Shown in pieces: positions 54,864-63,703 of a stretch of DNA of 64,000 nt (its first letter is position 1; every line of letters begins with the position of its first letter). A program made the translations under genes and the position numbers. The notes beneath the pieces are model-generated. The model searched no databases. It was given only the letters and a program-made list of their open reading frames with translations, and was not told the DNA's origin. The DNA comes from Planctomonas sp. JC2975 (lineage in GTDB: Bacteria > Actinomycetota > Actinomycetes > Actinomycetales > Microbacteriaceae), in NCBI RefSeq assembly GCF_012985205.1, contig NZ_JABEKS010000003.1, positions 248,001 to 312,000 of the forward strand, in the 5' to 3' direction.

Positions 54864-55723
54864 TTCAGGTCCTCTCCGCCGAGCCCACGTCGTCGCCCGA
54901 GGTACGCCTCGATGACGGCCGGATCGCGGCGCACGGCATCCGGCCGTCCCTCGGCGATGATGCGGCCGCCGTCCATCACGATGATTCGGTCGGAGACCGT
55001 CATGACGAGGTCGAGCTTGTGCTCAACCAGCAGGATCGCCTGGCCGTCCGCCTTCAGCTCCAGCAGCTGCTCCAGCACCTCGGCCGTCTCGGACTGGTTC
55101 ATGCCGGCCGTCGGCTCGTCGAGCACGAGCAGTTTCGGCTTCAGCGCCAACGCCCTGGCGATCTCGGTGCGCCGCCGGTTCGCGTAGCTCAGCGTGTAGG
55201 CCGGGTCATCGCGTCGGGGACCGAGTCGTGCCTCGAAGCGGTCGATCTCCTCCGCGATCGTCGCGTCGATGAGCTTGCGCTCACGCCGCGCGCCTGGTGA
55301 TCCGAAGATCGCCACGACGAGTTCGGCGAGCAGCGGGATCCAGCGCAGCAGGAAGAGGTGCGAGAGCCGCCGGAACGGGCGGCTGGCGCGCAGCGTGGAG
55401 TGGATGCCCACCTCGATGTTGTCCGCGACCGAGAGCGTCGCGAACACGCGTCCGTTCTGGAAGGTGCGGGCGATGCCGTCCTCGGCGATGCGAGCGGTGT
55501 CGGCGTGGCCGATGTCGCGTCCGTCGAGCAGGATCCGGCCGCCGTTCGCCTTGATCGTGCCCGTAACGAGGTTCAGCGTCGTCGTCTTGCCTGACCCGTT
55601 CGGCCCGATGATCGAGACCACCTCGTGCGGCGCGACGGTGAACGATATGCCGTCGACGGCCTTGAGGCCCTCGAAGTGCCGCGCGAGATCGGTGACCTGT
55701 AGCAGCGTCTGGTCGTCGCTCAT
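54860..55723 (-). CDS. livG: Branched-chain-type ABC ATPase LivG
   Basis: 287 aa from ATG 55723 (ATGA overlap with the permease stop). Walker A GPNGSGKTT, Walker B LLVLDEP, and signature LSYANRRRTEIARAL, where LSYAN replaces the usual LSYGQ. An insertion of about 35 residues (HLFLLRWIPLLAELVVAIFG near 140) is hydrophobic and unusual for LivG, placed between the Q-loop and the signature. Forms a dimer with LivF. Confidence 0.9.
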   Translation of the reverse strand: MSDDQTLLQVTDLARHFEGLKAVDGISFTVAPHEVVSIIGPNGSGKTTTLNLVTGTIKANGGRILLDGRDIGHADTARIAEDGIARTFQNGRVFATLSVADNIEVGIHSTLRASRPFRRLSHLFLLRWIPLLAELVVAIFGSPGARRERKLIDATIAEEIDRFEARLGPRRDDPAYTLSYANRRRTEIARALALKPKLLVLDEPTAGMNQSETAEVLEQLLELKADGQAILLVEHKLDLVMTVSDRIIVMDGGRIIAEGRPDAVRRDPAVIEAYLGRRRGLGGEDLK

Positions 55724-57522
55724 GAGTTCCTCACCAGGATTCCGCCGGGCCGGAACCTCACGACGAGGATGAGCACGAGGCCGTAGACGATGATGCGCAG
55801 CTCGTCGGTGAAGCGCAGCGCCTCGAGCCCGCCGATCAGGATGATCGCGCCGACGACCGCCCCGTACGGCAGGTTCACGCCGCCGAGGATGACGATGGTC
55901 ACGACGAGCAGTGACATCATCATCGAGAAGATCGACGTGTCGATGTATGTGTACTGGTGCGCGAGCAGCGACCCGCCGATGCCGGCGAAGAACGCCGACA
56001 CGGCGAACGCGAGAGCCTTGTAGTCCCGAACCCGCACGCCGGACGCCAACGCCGCGATCTCGTCGGCACCGACGGACGAGATGACGCGGCCGAGATGCGA
56101 GCGCCTGATCCGCCACATCACCAGCAGCGTCAGCACGAGAACGCCGAAGTCGATGAAGTAGAAGTCCTGCGCTGAGAACAGCTGGATGTCGCCGATCGTG
56201 GGCCATGGGATCCCCTGAATGCCCATCGGGATGATCAGCTGAATGATCGCCACGATCACGATCCCGATGCCGAGCGTAGCGATCGAGATGTAGTGACCCT
56301 TCACACCCCAGATCGGCGAGGCGATGATCGAGGCGATGATCGCGGCGACGAGTCCGGCGATCGGCAGCGCGAGCCAGAACGACACGTGCAGGTACAGCGT
56401 GATCAGCGCCGACGTATACGCGCCGATCGCGATGGGCCCGGCTTGTCCGAGTGCCATGACGCCGGCCTGTCCGGCTGTGACCGTGAACCCTGCGGCGATG
56501 ATCGCGTAAACGAGCACTTGAGTGCCCGTGCTGAGGATGTAGTCGTTGGACACCAGCGGGATCACGATGCCGCCGATCACGAACGCGATCGGCCACACCC
56601 ACTTCGGGATCCGGAACGGGCGACCCTTGCCGAGGAAGGTCCCCGTCAGCGGCTCGCTGGAGATGAGCGGAACCTTGCCGAGCAGCCCGCCCGGCCTGAT
56701 GGTGAGCACCGCGATCAGGATGAAGAACACGATGATCTGGTCGGAGCTGCCACCGAAGAGGTAGATGCCGAACGACTCCAGGACGCCGAGCACGAATCCG
56801 CCGATGACCGCGCCGAGCAGGGATCCGAGGCCGCCGAGCGTCGCCGCGACGAACGCCGTCATCCCGGTGTTGATTCCGGATGTCGGATCCGCCACCCCCA
56901 CGTAGAGCGCGATGAAGATGCCGGCGAGACCGCCCAACGCCGACGCGATCACGAACGATAGGTTCTGCACCGCGCCGACGGGGATGCCCATCTGCAGGGC
57001 GGCTTCCTGATCCTGCGCGGTGGCGCGGATCCCGCGTCCGACCTTGCCGTATTTGAGGAACAGGGACATGACGACCATGACGGAGGCGGTGATGCCGAGC
57101 ATCACGATGTCTGCGGTGCCGAACCTCATGCTGCCGATGTGAAGGTTGGAGGTCGGCAGCACCGTCGGGAATACCCTCGAGTTAGCGCCGAACAGGGTCT
57201 GCGACGTGTTGTCGAGAATGAGCGATACCGCGTAGGTGGACAGCATGGCCGCCAGCGGCAGGTACTTCGCGAGCGGCCGCACGACGGCCACGTTGATCAG
57301 CAGACCGAGCACCGCGCAGATGATCAGCACGAGCGGCAGCGACAGCCAGAACGACAGTCCCAGCTGGGCGACGAAGAACCAGGTGAGCATGGCGCCCAGC
57401 CCGAAGAACGAGAACTGGGCGAAGTTGACGACGTTCATGACGCCGAAGACAAGAGAGATACCGACGGCTCCGAGGGCGTAGACGTTCCCTCGGAGCACGC
57501 CGGCTATGAGCGTGTCAAGCAT
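55720..57522 (-). CDS. Fused LivH-LivM permease
   Basis: 600 aa: an LivH-like half (about 1-290, GISLVFGVMNVVNFAQFSFFGLGA and GRGIRATAQDQEAALQMGIPV) joined to a LivM-like half (about 300-600, AGFTVTAGQAGVMALGQAGPIAIGAY, GRVISSVGADEIAALASGV). About 18 membrane helices. Fusion removes the need for a heterodimer partner; it is known in some actinobacteria and rhizobia. The gene starts 25 bp after the lipoprotein gene. Confidence 0.9.
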   Translation of the reverse strand: MLDTLIAGVLRGNVYALGAVGISLVFGVMNVVNFAQFSFFGLGAMLTWFFVAQLGLSFWLSLPLVLIICAVLGLLINVAVVRPLAKYLPLAAMLSTYAVSLILDNTSQTLFGANSRVFPTVLPTSNLHIGSMRFGTADIVMLGITASVMVVMSLFLKYGKVGRGIRATAQDQEAALQMGIPVGAVQNLSFVIASALGGLAGIFIALYVGVADPTSGINTGMTAFVAATLGGLGSLLGAVIGGFVLGVLESFGIYLFGGSSDQIIVFFILIAVLTIRPGGLLGKVPLISSEPLTGTFLGKGRPFRIPKWVWPIAFVIGGIVIPLVSNDYILSTGTQVLVYAIIAAGFTVTAGQAGVMALGQAGPIAIGAYTSALITLYLHVSFWLALPIAGLVAAIIASIIASPIWGVKGHYISIATLGIGIVIVAIIQLIIPMGIQGIPWPTIGDIQLFSAQDFYFIDFGVLVLTLLVMWRIRRSHLGRVISSVGADEIAALASGVRVRDYKALAFAVSAFFAGIGGSLLAHQYTYIDTSIFSMMMSLLVVTIVILGGVNLPYGAVVGAIILIGGLEALRFTDELRIIVYGLVLILVVRFRPGGILVRNS

Positions 57523-57547
57523 GGAGGAGCTGGCCGGTCAGTCGAGA

Positions 57548-58708
57548 TCAGCCGTTGTAGACAACCCACTTGCCACCCTTGAGGGTGGTAGGGGTCAGCT
57601 TGGGGGATGCCACGCGGCGGGTGTTGGGGTCGAACGTGATCTTGCCGTACACGACACTCGGCACATTCTTGATCTCGCTGAATCCCTTGAGGATTCCCTC
57701 GCGCGTGATCCCACCTTTCTCGGCCGCAGCGACAGCGACGTTCAGGGCGTCGTACGCGCCGGCCTCGAAGCTCGTCACGTCGGTCTCCTTGGGGTACTTC
57801 TTCGTGAACGCCTTGACGAACGCCTTCACGTTCGGAGCGGAGCTGGTCTCGACGAACTCGCTGCCGTTGACGGCACCTTCGGCTGCCGACGTGCCATCGA
57901 ACGACTCTTCGTCCTGACCGCCGTAGAACGTGCCGTCGTAGCCGATGGAGCGCAGCTGGCTGACGATCTTTGCGGCGTCAGGTCCATATCCGATGTGCAC
58001 GAAGGCTTGCGGCTTGTCCGCCACCGCCTTGATGAGCGACGGCTTGTAGTCGTCAGAGGTGTCGAGCACACCCTCAGCATCCGTGATCTTCAGGCCGACC
58101 TTCTTGGCCTCGGCCTGGAACGCCTGGTAGGCGGGGATGCCCCAGTCTGCGGTGTTGAGATATGTCACGCCGACCGACTTGATGCCCTGCTTCTTGATGT
58201 AATCGGCTGTCCAGCTATACGTGGCCGCGGTGGTGATCGAAGACGACCACTGGTACTGGGTGCCCTTGGCCGTGAAGTCGGGGTTGGAGTTGTTGAACCC
58301 GTACTGCAGCAGCTTGCCCGCGGTGTAGATGGGCGACGCCGGGATGGACGCTGCCGACGAGTAGTCTCCGAAGACGAGCACGACGCTCGAGTCGCCTACG
58401 AACTTCTGTGCGACGGGGACGGACTGCTTGGGGTCGGACTGCGAGTCCTCATACTTGAGGGCGACGGGATGCCCGTTGATGCCGCCGTTCGCGTTCACCT
58501 GCTCGGCAGCGAGGTCGAATGCCTCCTTGAACTGCTGACCGTACTGCGCGTACGGGCCGGTTTCGGCGGCGGAGACACCGAAGTAGACGGTGCTCTTGGC
58601 GTCGGACCCGCCGGTCGACGCGGAGGCAGCCCCGCTGCACGCGGACAGGCCGAGTGCCATGAAGCCGGCGACGGAGACGATGGCTGCGCGTTGAAGGACC
58701 TTCTTCAT
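57548..58708 (-). CDS. Branched-chain-type solute-binding lipoprotein
   Basis: 386 aa. Lipobox LSAC with Cys24. Type I periplasmic-binding fold: VYFGVSAAETGPYAQYGQQF, HPVALKYEDSQSDPKQSVP, and VHIGYGPDAAKIVSQLRSIGYDG. First gene of the operon, behind GAGGT. With the monooxygenase and CMD genes downstream, the ligand is probably an aromatic, amide or sulfur-containing compound rather than an amino acid; that is inference only. Confidence 0.85.
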   Translation of the reverse strand: MKKVLQRAAIVSVAGFMALGLSACSGAASASTGGSDAKSTVYFGVSAAETGPYAQYGQQFKEAFDLAAEQVNANGGINGHPVALKYEDSQSDPKQSVPVAQKFVGDSSVVLVFGDYSSAASIPASPIYTAGKLLQYGFNNSNPDFTAKGTQYQWSSSITTAATYSWTADYIKKQGIKSVGVTYLNTADWGIPAYQAFQAEAKKVGLKITDAEGVLDTSDDYKPSLIKAVADKPQAFVHIGYGPDAAKIVSQLRSIGYDGTFYGGQDEESFDGTSAAEGAVNGSEFVETSSAPNVKAFVKAFTKKYPKETDVTSFEAGAYDALNVAVAAAEKGGITREGILKGFSEIKNVPSVVYGKITFDPNTRRVASPKLTPTTLKGGKWVVYNG

Positions 58709-59313
58709 GGTGATTACCTCTTCGAGTCGGATGGAACTGCTGTGGTGGAAGCGTGCGGGATCGCCCATAGGGTCCCGGCGCGGGCGATCAGCGTGACGTG
58801 ACGCAGGTCGCTGAAAGTGGGAGAGGGCTGCCCGACGCGACGGTGCGTCCCCGCTCCGGCTGGTGCACGGCCAAGCGGGTAGCGCCACAGTAGTGGCTGC
58901 CAAGCGGACTTCGACAGGCTCCCAGTAACACTCGGGAACCGTTCGCAACAGAGCTACGCAATCCGCAATCTGCGCCAGGTTCCGGGCCGCGCAGCGTTCA
59001 GGTATGCGCGCCCCCGGTGCTGCCATTCGGCGAGTCACACTCGCGAACTTCCCGCGAATGAAACCCACTGGCGCAAAGTGACGCACCACCGCTCCGCGGC
59101 TGTCGAGGCAGATTCAGGCACGGTGGAGGACCTGCTTTGGGCCCAGAAGATTGGATGTCAGTTGCCGGTACCTCCGACCCAGGGGTAGGTCCCGCTCCCG
59201 CCGGCGTGAGAAGGACGTCACGCGCCCGCGGAACTGATTGCCTCAGTGGCCGTTCATGGCCGCCGCGTGATCGCCGACATCCACGAGCAGGTCACGGCCC
59301 GCGCCGTGAATGA
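58709..59313. other. 600-bp gap upstream of the Liv operon
   Basis: No gene is supported. A short plus frame at about 59242-59317 looks accidental. The right end must hold the promoter of the Liv-type operon; no clear palindrome or riboswitch-like structure was found by eye. Confidence 0.4.
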
Positions 59314-59892
59314 CTAGCTGAGACTGGCGCTCGCCTCGCGGAGCGAGTCCAAAGCAGCGACCGCGAACGACCCGAAGCCCGACCCATCGTCCTCTTGCGC
59401 GTCGACCCAGGCGGCGTACCCCTGCTTGAACGCGAGCACCCCCAGCTCGGCTGCGACGTGCGCGACCGGCTCCGCAACCCCGCGAGCGGTGAGTGCCTCG
59501 GACATCGCGACGGAGAGGCCGATGCGCTTCAGCGCCTCGCGCTCCTGCAGCTCGATGCTCGACGCGATCGCCGCCGTCATCTGCGGCGCGATCTCGCGAT
59601 TCATCGGCCCGAAGCCCTCGCCTGCCCGTTCGAGCCCGGCGGCGACGGCCTCCAGCGGTGTGGCGTCGACGGGAGCCTGCGTGATGCCCTCGGCGAGCAG
59701 TCGGCTGAGCAGCTCTTGGCCTGCGGAGAGCAGCTCGCGCTTGTCGGGGAAGTACCGGAAGAAGGTGCTCTTGGTGACGCCGGCTCGCTCCGCGATCTCG
59801 GTGACGGTGGTGGCGTCATAGCCCTGGTCGGCGAAGAGTTCGACGGCGGCGACCACGAGCCGCTCACGTGCTCCGGGTTCCCAGCGTCCCAT
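59314..59892 (-). CDS. TetR-family regulator
   Basis: 192 aa. TetR helix-turn-helix at residues 10-55 (TVTEIAERAGVTKSTFFRYFPDKRELL), effector domain after. It is divergent from an epimerase/dehydrogenase across 85 bp that hold two perfect inverted repeats, so it probably represses that gene and itself. Confidence 0.85.
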   Translation of the reverse strand: MGRWEPGARERLVVAAVELFADQGYDATTVTEIAERAGVTKSTFFRYFPDKRELLSAGQELLSRLLAEGITQAPVDATPLEAVAAGLERAGEGFGPMNREIAPQMTAAIASSIELQEREALKRIGLSVAMSEALTARGVAEPVAHVAAELGVLAFKQGYAAWVDAQEDDGSGFGSFAVAALDSLREASASLS

Positions 59893-59895
59893 GGA

Positions 59896-59910
59896 ATCAT
59901 CTTAGATGAT
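59896..59910. promoter_or_regulatory. Small palindrome near the TetR start
   Basis: ATCATCT-T-AGATGAT, 7-bp arms, begins four bases from the TetR start codon. It could be a second binding site. Confidence 0.45.
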
Positions 59911-59917
59911 GGCACCT

Positions 59918-59949
59918 TTGTCTCATCACCTGCTATCGTGATGAGACAA
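59918..59949. promoter_or_regulatory. TetR operator between TetR and epimerase genes
   Basis: TTGTCTCATCA (59918-59928) and TGATGAGACAA (59939-59949) are exact complements with a 10-bp spacer. The operator covers the divergent promoter region. Confidence 0.7.
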
Positions 59950-59977
59950 CAGTCCCATCACTTGGAGGTTCACGCTC

Positions 59978-60859
59978 ATGGATGTGTTCGTCACCGGCGC
60001 GACCGGCAACATCGGCTCAGCGGTCGTCGCAGAACTCCTCGCCAATGGCCATACCGTCGTCGGACTCGCCCGCTCTGACACCTCGGCCGCGAAGCTCGAC
60101 GCGGTCGGCGCAGCGTCAGTCCGCGGCGATCTCGCCGACCTCGACGTCATCCGCGCCGCCGCCGCAGTGGCCGACGGGGTCATTCACCTCGCCTTCAGCA
60201 ACGACTTCACGAGCTTCGAGGCGGTGGCCGCAGGCGTCGCCGAGGAGACCGCCGCAATCACCGCGATCGGTGATGCGTTGGTCGGCACCGGCAAGCCGTT
60301 CGTGATCTGCTCCGGCACACCGTGGGTGGACGGCCGCACCTCGCTTGAGAGCGACCCGCTGCCGACCGAAGGCCCGGTCGGTGGCCGGGCGGTGACCGTC
60401 AACCGCACGCTGGACCTGGCTTCGCGGGGAGTGCGCGCGTCGGCCGTACGACTCCCTCGTACCGTCCACCGGAACGGCGACGGGGGCTTCGCCGGTCTCC
60501 TCACCCAGGTCGCCCGTACGAGCGGAGTGTCGGGCTACCCGAGCGACGGAACGCAGCGGTGGCCCGCCGTGCACGCCGCCGACGCCGCGTCGCTGTTCCG
60601 CCTGGCGCTGGAGAAGGCGCCCGGCGGCACGTCCTGGCACGCCGTCGGCGACGAGGGCGATCCTGTTCGCGACATCGCCGCGGTGATCGGCCGGCGGCTC
60701 GGAGTGCCGGTGCAGCAGGTCCCCGAGGAGACCTACGGACCGCTCGGCGCAATCTTCGCCATGGACCAGCCCTCCTCGAGTGCACACACAAGAAAGGCAC
60801 TGGGCTGGACACCCAACCACCCGTCACTGCTCGAGGACCTCGAGCTGATCCAGCCCTGA
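59978..60859 (+). CDS. NAD-dependent epimerase/dehydratase-like protein
   Basis: 293 aa, extended-SDR-like. VTGATGNIGSAVVAELLANGH is the Rossmann motif; GLARSDTSAAKLDAVGA and PFVICSGTPWVDGR follow. TVNRTLDLASRGVRASAVRLP replaces the usual YxxxK region, so catalysis is uncertain. The C-terminus has an Ala-Glu-rich GTSWHAVGDEG strand. GGAGG precedes the ATG. Under control of the divergent TetR. Confidence 0.75.
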   Translation: MDVFVTGATGNIGSAVVAELLANGHTVVGLARSDTSAAKLDAVGAASVRGDLADLDVIRAAAAVADGVIHLAFSNDFTSFEAVAAGVAEETAAITAIGDALVGTGKPFVICSGTPWVDGRTSLESDPLPTEGPVGGRAVTVNRTLDLASRGVRASAVRLPRTVHRNGDGGFAGLLTQVARTSGVSGYPSDGTQRWPAVHAADAASLFRLALEKAPGGTSWHAVGDEGDPVRDIAAVIGRRLGVPVQQVPEETYGPLGAIFAMDQPSSSAHTRKALGWTPNHPSLLEDLELIQP

Positions 60860-61008
60860 ACCCGCTCCTCGGATGAGGCCGCGACGCACATAGCCCCTAT
60901 TGTCCGACCGGACTCACCACACAAATGCCGCACCGCCCTCACGATCCTGAACCTCCGCAGAGGGATCCGCTAGCTCGCGGTGCTTCTTAGCGCTGGACAG
61001 CGGGTCTG

Positions 61009-61620
61009 TCAGACTGCGGTGCGGGGTCGGAAGATGTTGATGGCTTCGCGGATCGCGTAGTAGACGATGAGGAGGGTTGCGGCCGAGTCTGCCCACCACC
61101 AGCCGAGGGCCGTGTTCAGCAGCACACCGAGCAGGACGGCGCAGGCAAGAAGCCCGTCGATCATGGTCACGTGGCCTTCCGTTCGCAGCACGGGGTTGCC
61201 CAGTTCCGTGCCGGTGCGCGTCTTCATGGCGGCGAGGGCGAACATGCAGGTGGCGGTGATGGCGGTCCAGATGATGCCGCCGATGCTGCCGTCGGGCCGG
61301 TGACCGGTGGTGAGTGCCATGGCGGTCTGGATCAGGAGGTATCCGGCGAGAGCGATGAACGCGGCACCGATAAGCCGCAGGGCGATCTTCTGCCGATGTT
61401 CCCCGGTGCCGGACAGTTCCCAGATGACGACCGTGCTGGCGCCGATCTCGATCAGCGAGTCCAGTCCGAAACCGGCCAACGCGATGGATCCGGAGGCGAT
61501 GGCTAGGGCGGCGAGGATGATGACGCCGGCGATGTTCCAGGCCAGCGTGATCCATTCCAGAACGAATCCGGTGCGCAGGAGATGACGTCGTCGCACCCCG
61601 AGGTCGTGTCCTTCGTCCAT
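61009..61620 (-). CDS. CDF-like cation transporter
   Basis: 203 aa from ATG 61620. Six membrane segments, without the cytoplasmic domain of classic CDF proteins. Intramembrane acidic motifs DSLIE (helix 2) and ADSAA (helix 5) stand where CDF proteins bind metal. It is the last gene of the ArsR-CDF operon, 20 bp downstream of the MhuD-like gene, and probably exports a divalent metal. Confidence 0.75.
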   Translation of the reverse strand: MDEGHDLGVRRRHLLRTGFVLEWITLAWNIAGVIILAALAIASGSIALAGFGLDSLIEIGASTVVIWELSGTGEHRQKIALRLIGAAFIALAGYLLIQTAMALTTGHRPDGSIGGIIWTAITATCMFALAAMKTRTGTELGNPVLRTEGHVTMIDGLLACAVLLGVLLNTALGWWWADSAATLLIVYYAIREAINIFRPRTAV

Positions 61621-61640
61621 GGTCACCGGTATCGGGCGGG

Positions 61641-61928
61641 TCAGAGGTCGACGACTTCGAATTCGAGGAGGTCGGCGCCGGTGGCGACGGGGTTGGTTCC
61701 GCCGTGGGTCGCGCCGGCCCGTCCTTCGCGCCATGCCTGGTAGTCGGCTTCGCTTGCCCAGGTGCTGACGACGAAGTAGCGGTCTTCTCCCTTGACGGGG
61801 CGCAGCAGTTGGAAGCTTTCGAAGCCGATGTGCTGGTCGACGTCGTGTGCGCGACCAGCGAATCGGGCTTCCAGGTCAGCGCCGCGACCTTCGGGGACGT
61901 TGATGGCGTTGATCTTCACAACAGACAT
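61641..61928 (-). CDS. mhuD: MhuD-like haem-degrading monooxygenase
   Basis: 95 aa, ABM ferredoxin-like fold. It starts SVVKINAINVPEG and ends NPVATGADLLEFEVV, matching the Mycobacterium MhuD pattern I know. Asn7, Phe23, Trp66 and the haem-ligand His75 all fall at the MhuD positions. MhuD binds two haems and cleaves them to mycobilins and iron. It sits in an ArsR-controlled metal-efflux operon rather than with haem-uptake genes, which is unusual. Confidence 0.8.
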   Translation of the reverse strand: MSVVKINAINVPEGRGADLEARFAGRAHDVDQHIGFESFQLLRPVKGEDRYFVVSTWASEADYQAWREGRAGATHGGTNPVATGADLLEFEVVDL

Positions 61929-61959
61929 GGGTGGTTCCTTTCTTAGGTGGCCTGGAGGG

Positions 61960-63006
61960 TTAGTGCCCGGCGTTCACAGGAGTGACGAGGAAGTCGTCGA
62001 GATTCGGGAGTTCCCGACGGACTTGCCCTGCAGCGTGCTCGGCGACATGGGTGGCGTCGTGCAGACTGACGGCCTCAGTGATGATGGTGGCGGCGCCGAG
62101 GAGTCGGTGCCCGGACCAGCGCAGTTTCACGTGCTGCACGCCGGTGACGCCGGTGGTGTGTTCCAGGGTGTGTTCGACGCGTTCGATCAGCCGCGAGTCG
62201 ACGGCATCCATGAGGCGTGCCCCGACTGACTTCACCGTCCCCCACAGCAGGATCAGGATCGAGATCGCGATAAGCAGACCGATGATCGGATCCGCGAGCG
62301 GGAATCCGAGCAGCACCCCGATCGCACCAAGAACCACGGACAACGATGTGATGCCGTCCAATCGGGCGTGCACCCCGTCGGCGACGAGGGCGGCGGATCC
62401 GATCTTCCGCCCGACGCGGATGCGGTAGATCGCCACGATCTCGTTGCCGGCGAACCCGATCAGACCGGCTGCGATCAACCACCACGCGTTCTCCACCGGA
62501 CGCGGATGGATGAACCGGTCGATAGCTTCCCATCCGGCAATCACTGCCGAGAGGGCGACGACGAAGATGATGAACAGCCCGGCGAGGTCTTCCGCCCGCC
62601 CGTACCCATACGTGTAGCGGCGAGTCGCGATCCGACGACCAAGCACGAACGCGATCCACAGCGGGACGGCAGTCAGCGCGTCGGCGAAGTTGTGGATCGT
62701 GTCGGCCAGTAGAGCTACCGAACCGGTGAAGAGCACAAACCCGAACTGCAATAACGTCGTGCCCAAAAGCACGAACATCGAGACCTTAACGGCCGTGACT
62801 CCCGCTCTACTCGCCTCCAGAGAATCATCCACTGCATCGGCGGCGTCATGCGTGTGCGGCACGAACAGGTCGTACAAGAACCCCTTCACACCGCCATGCG
62901 GATGTGAATGCTCGTGATCTTGATCGCCGTCGGCACGAGCATGGTCATGGGCGTGCTCGTGGGAATGCTCGTGGACGTGACCCTTGTCGGTGTGCTGGTG
63001 CGTCAC
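61960..63006 (-). CDS. CDF-family metal exporter with His-rich N-terminus
   Basis: 348 aa. The first 52 residues carry about 14 His in HxH repeats, a metal-binding tail. Six-helix core with HxxxD sites, ADTIHNFADAL (helix 2) and VADGVHARLDGI (helix 5), that bind zinc-class ions, then a cytoplasmic ferredoxin-like domain with VKLRWSGHRL. Start is three bases after the ArsR stop; export of Zn, Co or Ni. Confidence 0.9.
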   Translation of the reverse strand: MTHQHTDKGHVHEHSHEHAHDHARADGDQDHEHSHPHGGVKGFLYDLFVPHTHDAADAVDDSLEASRAGVTAVKVSMFVLLGTTLLQFGFVLFTGSVALLADTIHNFADALTAVPLWIAFVLGRRIATRRYTYGYGRAEDLAGLFIIFVVALSAVIAGWEAIDRFIHPRPVENAWWLIAAGLIGFAGNEIVAIYRIRVGRKIGSAALVADGVHARLDGITSLSVVLGAIGVLLGFPLADPIIGLLIAISILILLWGTVKSVGARLMDAVDSRLIERVEHTLEHTTGVTGVQHVKLRWSGHRLLGAATIITEAVSLHDATHVAEHAAGQVRRELPNLDDFLVTPVNAGH

Positions 63007-63009
63007 GAT

Positions 63010-63372
63010 CTACGCCTCGGCTTGTGCGTGGTGATGGCGGGGCGTACCGCCGAGAGAGTGCTCGGCCTGGAAGATCGCGTCGGTCACCAGCTGCTTCGCG
63101 TGCTCGTTCTCCAACCGGTAGAACACCCGCTGACCGTCCTGCCGGGTCGCCACGATCCGTGCCAGGCGCAACTTCGCCAAATGCTGCGACACCGCAGACG
63201 GCTGCTTATCGAGGATGTCCGCCAAATGGTTCACCGACAGCTCCTCAACATCCCGCAACGCGAGAATGATCCGCACCCGTGTCGCATCCGCGAGCATCGA
63301 GAACACCTCGACAGCCAGCTCCACATATTGGCTGTCCGGCTCACGCCCACATATCGGCTTATCTGCATCCAT
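63010..63372 (-). CDS. ArsR-family metal repressor
   Basis: 120 aa. Winged helix with NHLADILDKQPSAVSQHLAKLRLARIV (residues about 48-74) and RVFYRLENEH wing. Possible metal ligands are Cys8 in ICGREPD and the C-terminal His cluster RHHHAQ, similar to NmtR/KmtR-type Ni/Co sensors. It leads the CDF-MhuD-CDF operon and its start codon lies inside a dyad, pointing to autorepression. Confidence 0.85.
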   Translation of the reverse strand: MDADKPICGREPDSQYVELAVEVFSMLADATRVRIILALRDVEELSVNHLADILDKQPSAVSQHLAKLRLARIVATRQDGQRVFYRLENEHAKQLVTDAIFQAEHSLGGTPRHHHAQAEA

Positions 63373-63381
63373 ACGCAGATA
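63360..63381. promoter_or_regulatory. ArsR operator overlapping the arsR start
   Basis: TATCTGC (63360-63366) and GCAGATA (63375-63381) are inverted complements, 8 bp apart, and contain the ATG (63372-63370). Binding would block both transcription and translation. Confidence 0.6.
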
Positions 63382-63446
63382 CTAGCGACCCTGCTTGGTC
63401 GCGGCGTGCGCAAGCCGGTCCGCTGGGTGCTGTTCCTGAAACGACT

Positions 63447-63533
63447 CTAGGAATCAGGGTGGGGGTCGGACACAATCGGGAACTCCAGTTCGAACACGGC
63501 GCCCCTTGACGACGTGCTCACGAGCCTGGCGGT
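63447..63533 (-). pseudogene. C-terminal scrap of a sensor histidine kinase
   Basis: About 28 codons reading TARLVSTSSRGAVFELEFP then a short tail, the typical final strand (GAxFxLxFP) of histidine kinases. Upstream in the same frame is not kinase-like. It is a remnant or chance; weak evidence. Confidence 0.3.
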
Positions 63534-63548
63534 CGGTCGACGGAAGCG

Positions 63549-63670
63549 TTTCTCGAAGCAAGGGAGACGGATGAAGGAACGAAAAATGAAGTAGGCGGAC
63601 AGGAGACAGAAAATGGAGAAGGGAGAGGGGCAGGACAGACGAAGGATCAAGGAAATCTAAGGGACAAAGT
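63549..63670 (+). other. Purine-rich, lower-GC tract
   Basis: About 120 bases with roughly 80% purines on the plus strand, including repeated GGA/GAA words, unlike the rest of the window. No gene is supported; it adjoins the integrase fragment. Confidence 0.4.
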
Positions 63671-63703
63671 TGCTAATGTACGCAGGCACTTTGCCGTGGG
63701 GGG

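Noticed and set aside
59242-59317. Short plus-strand frame ending near the TetR stop
   Set aside because: About 23 codons, no ribosome binding site, no homology evident.
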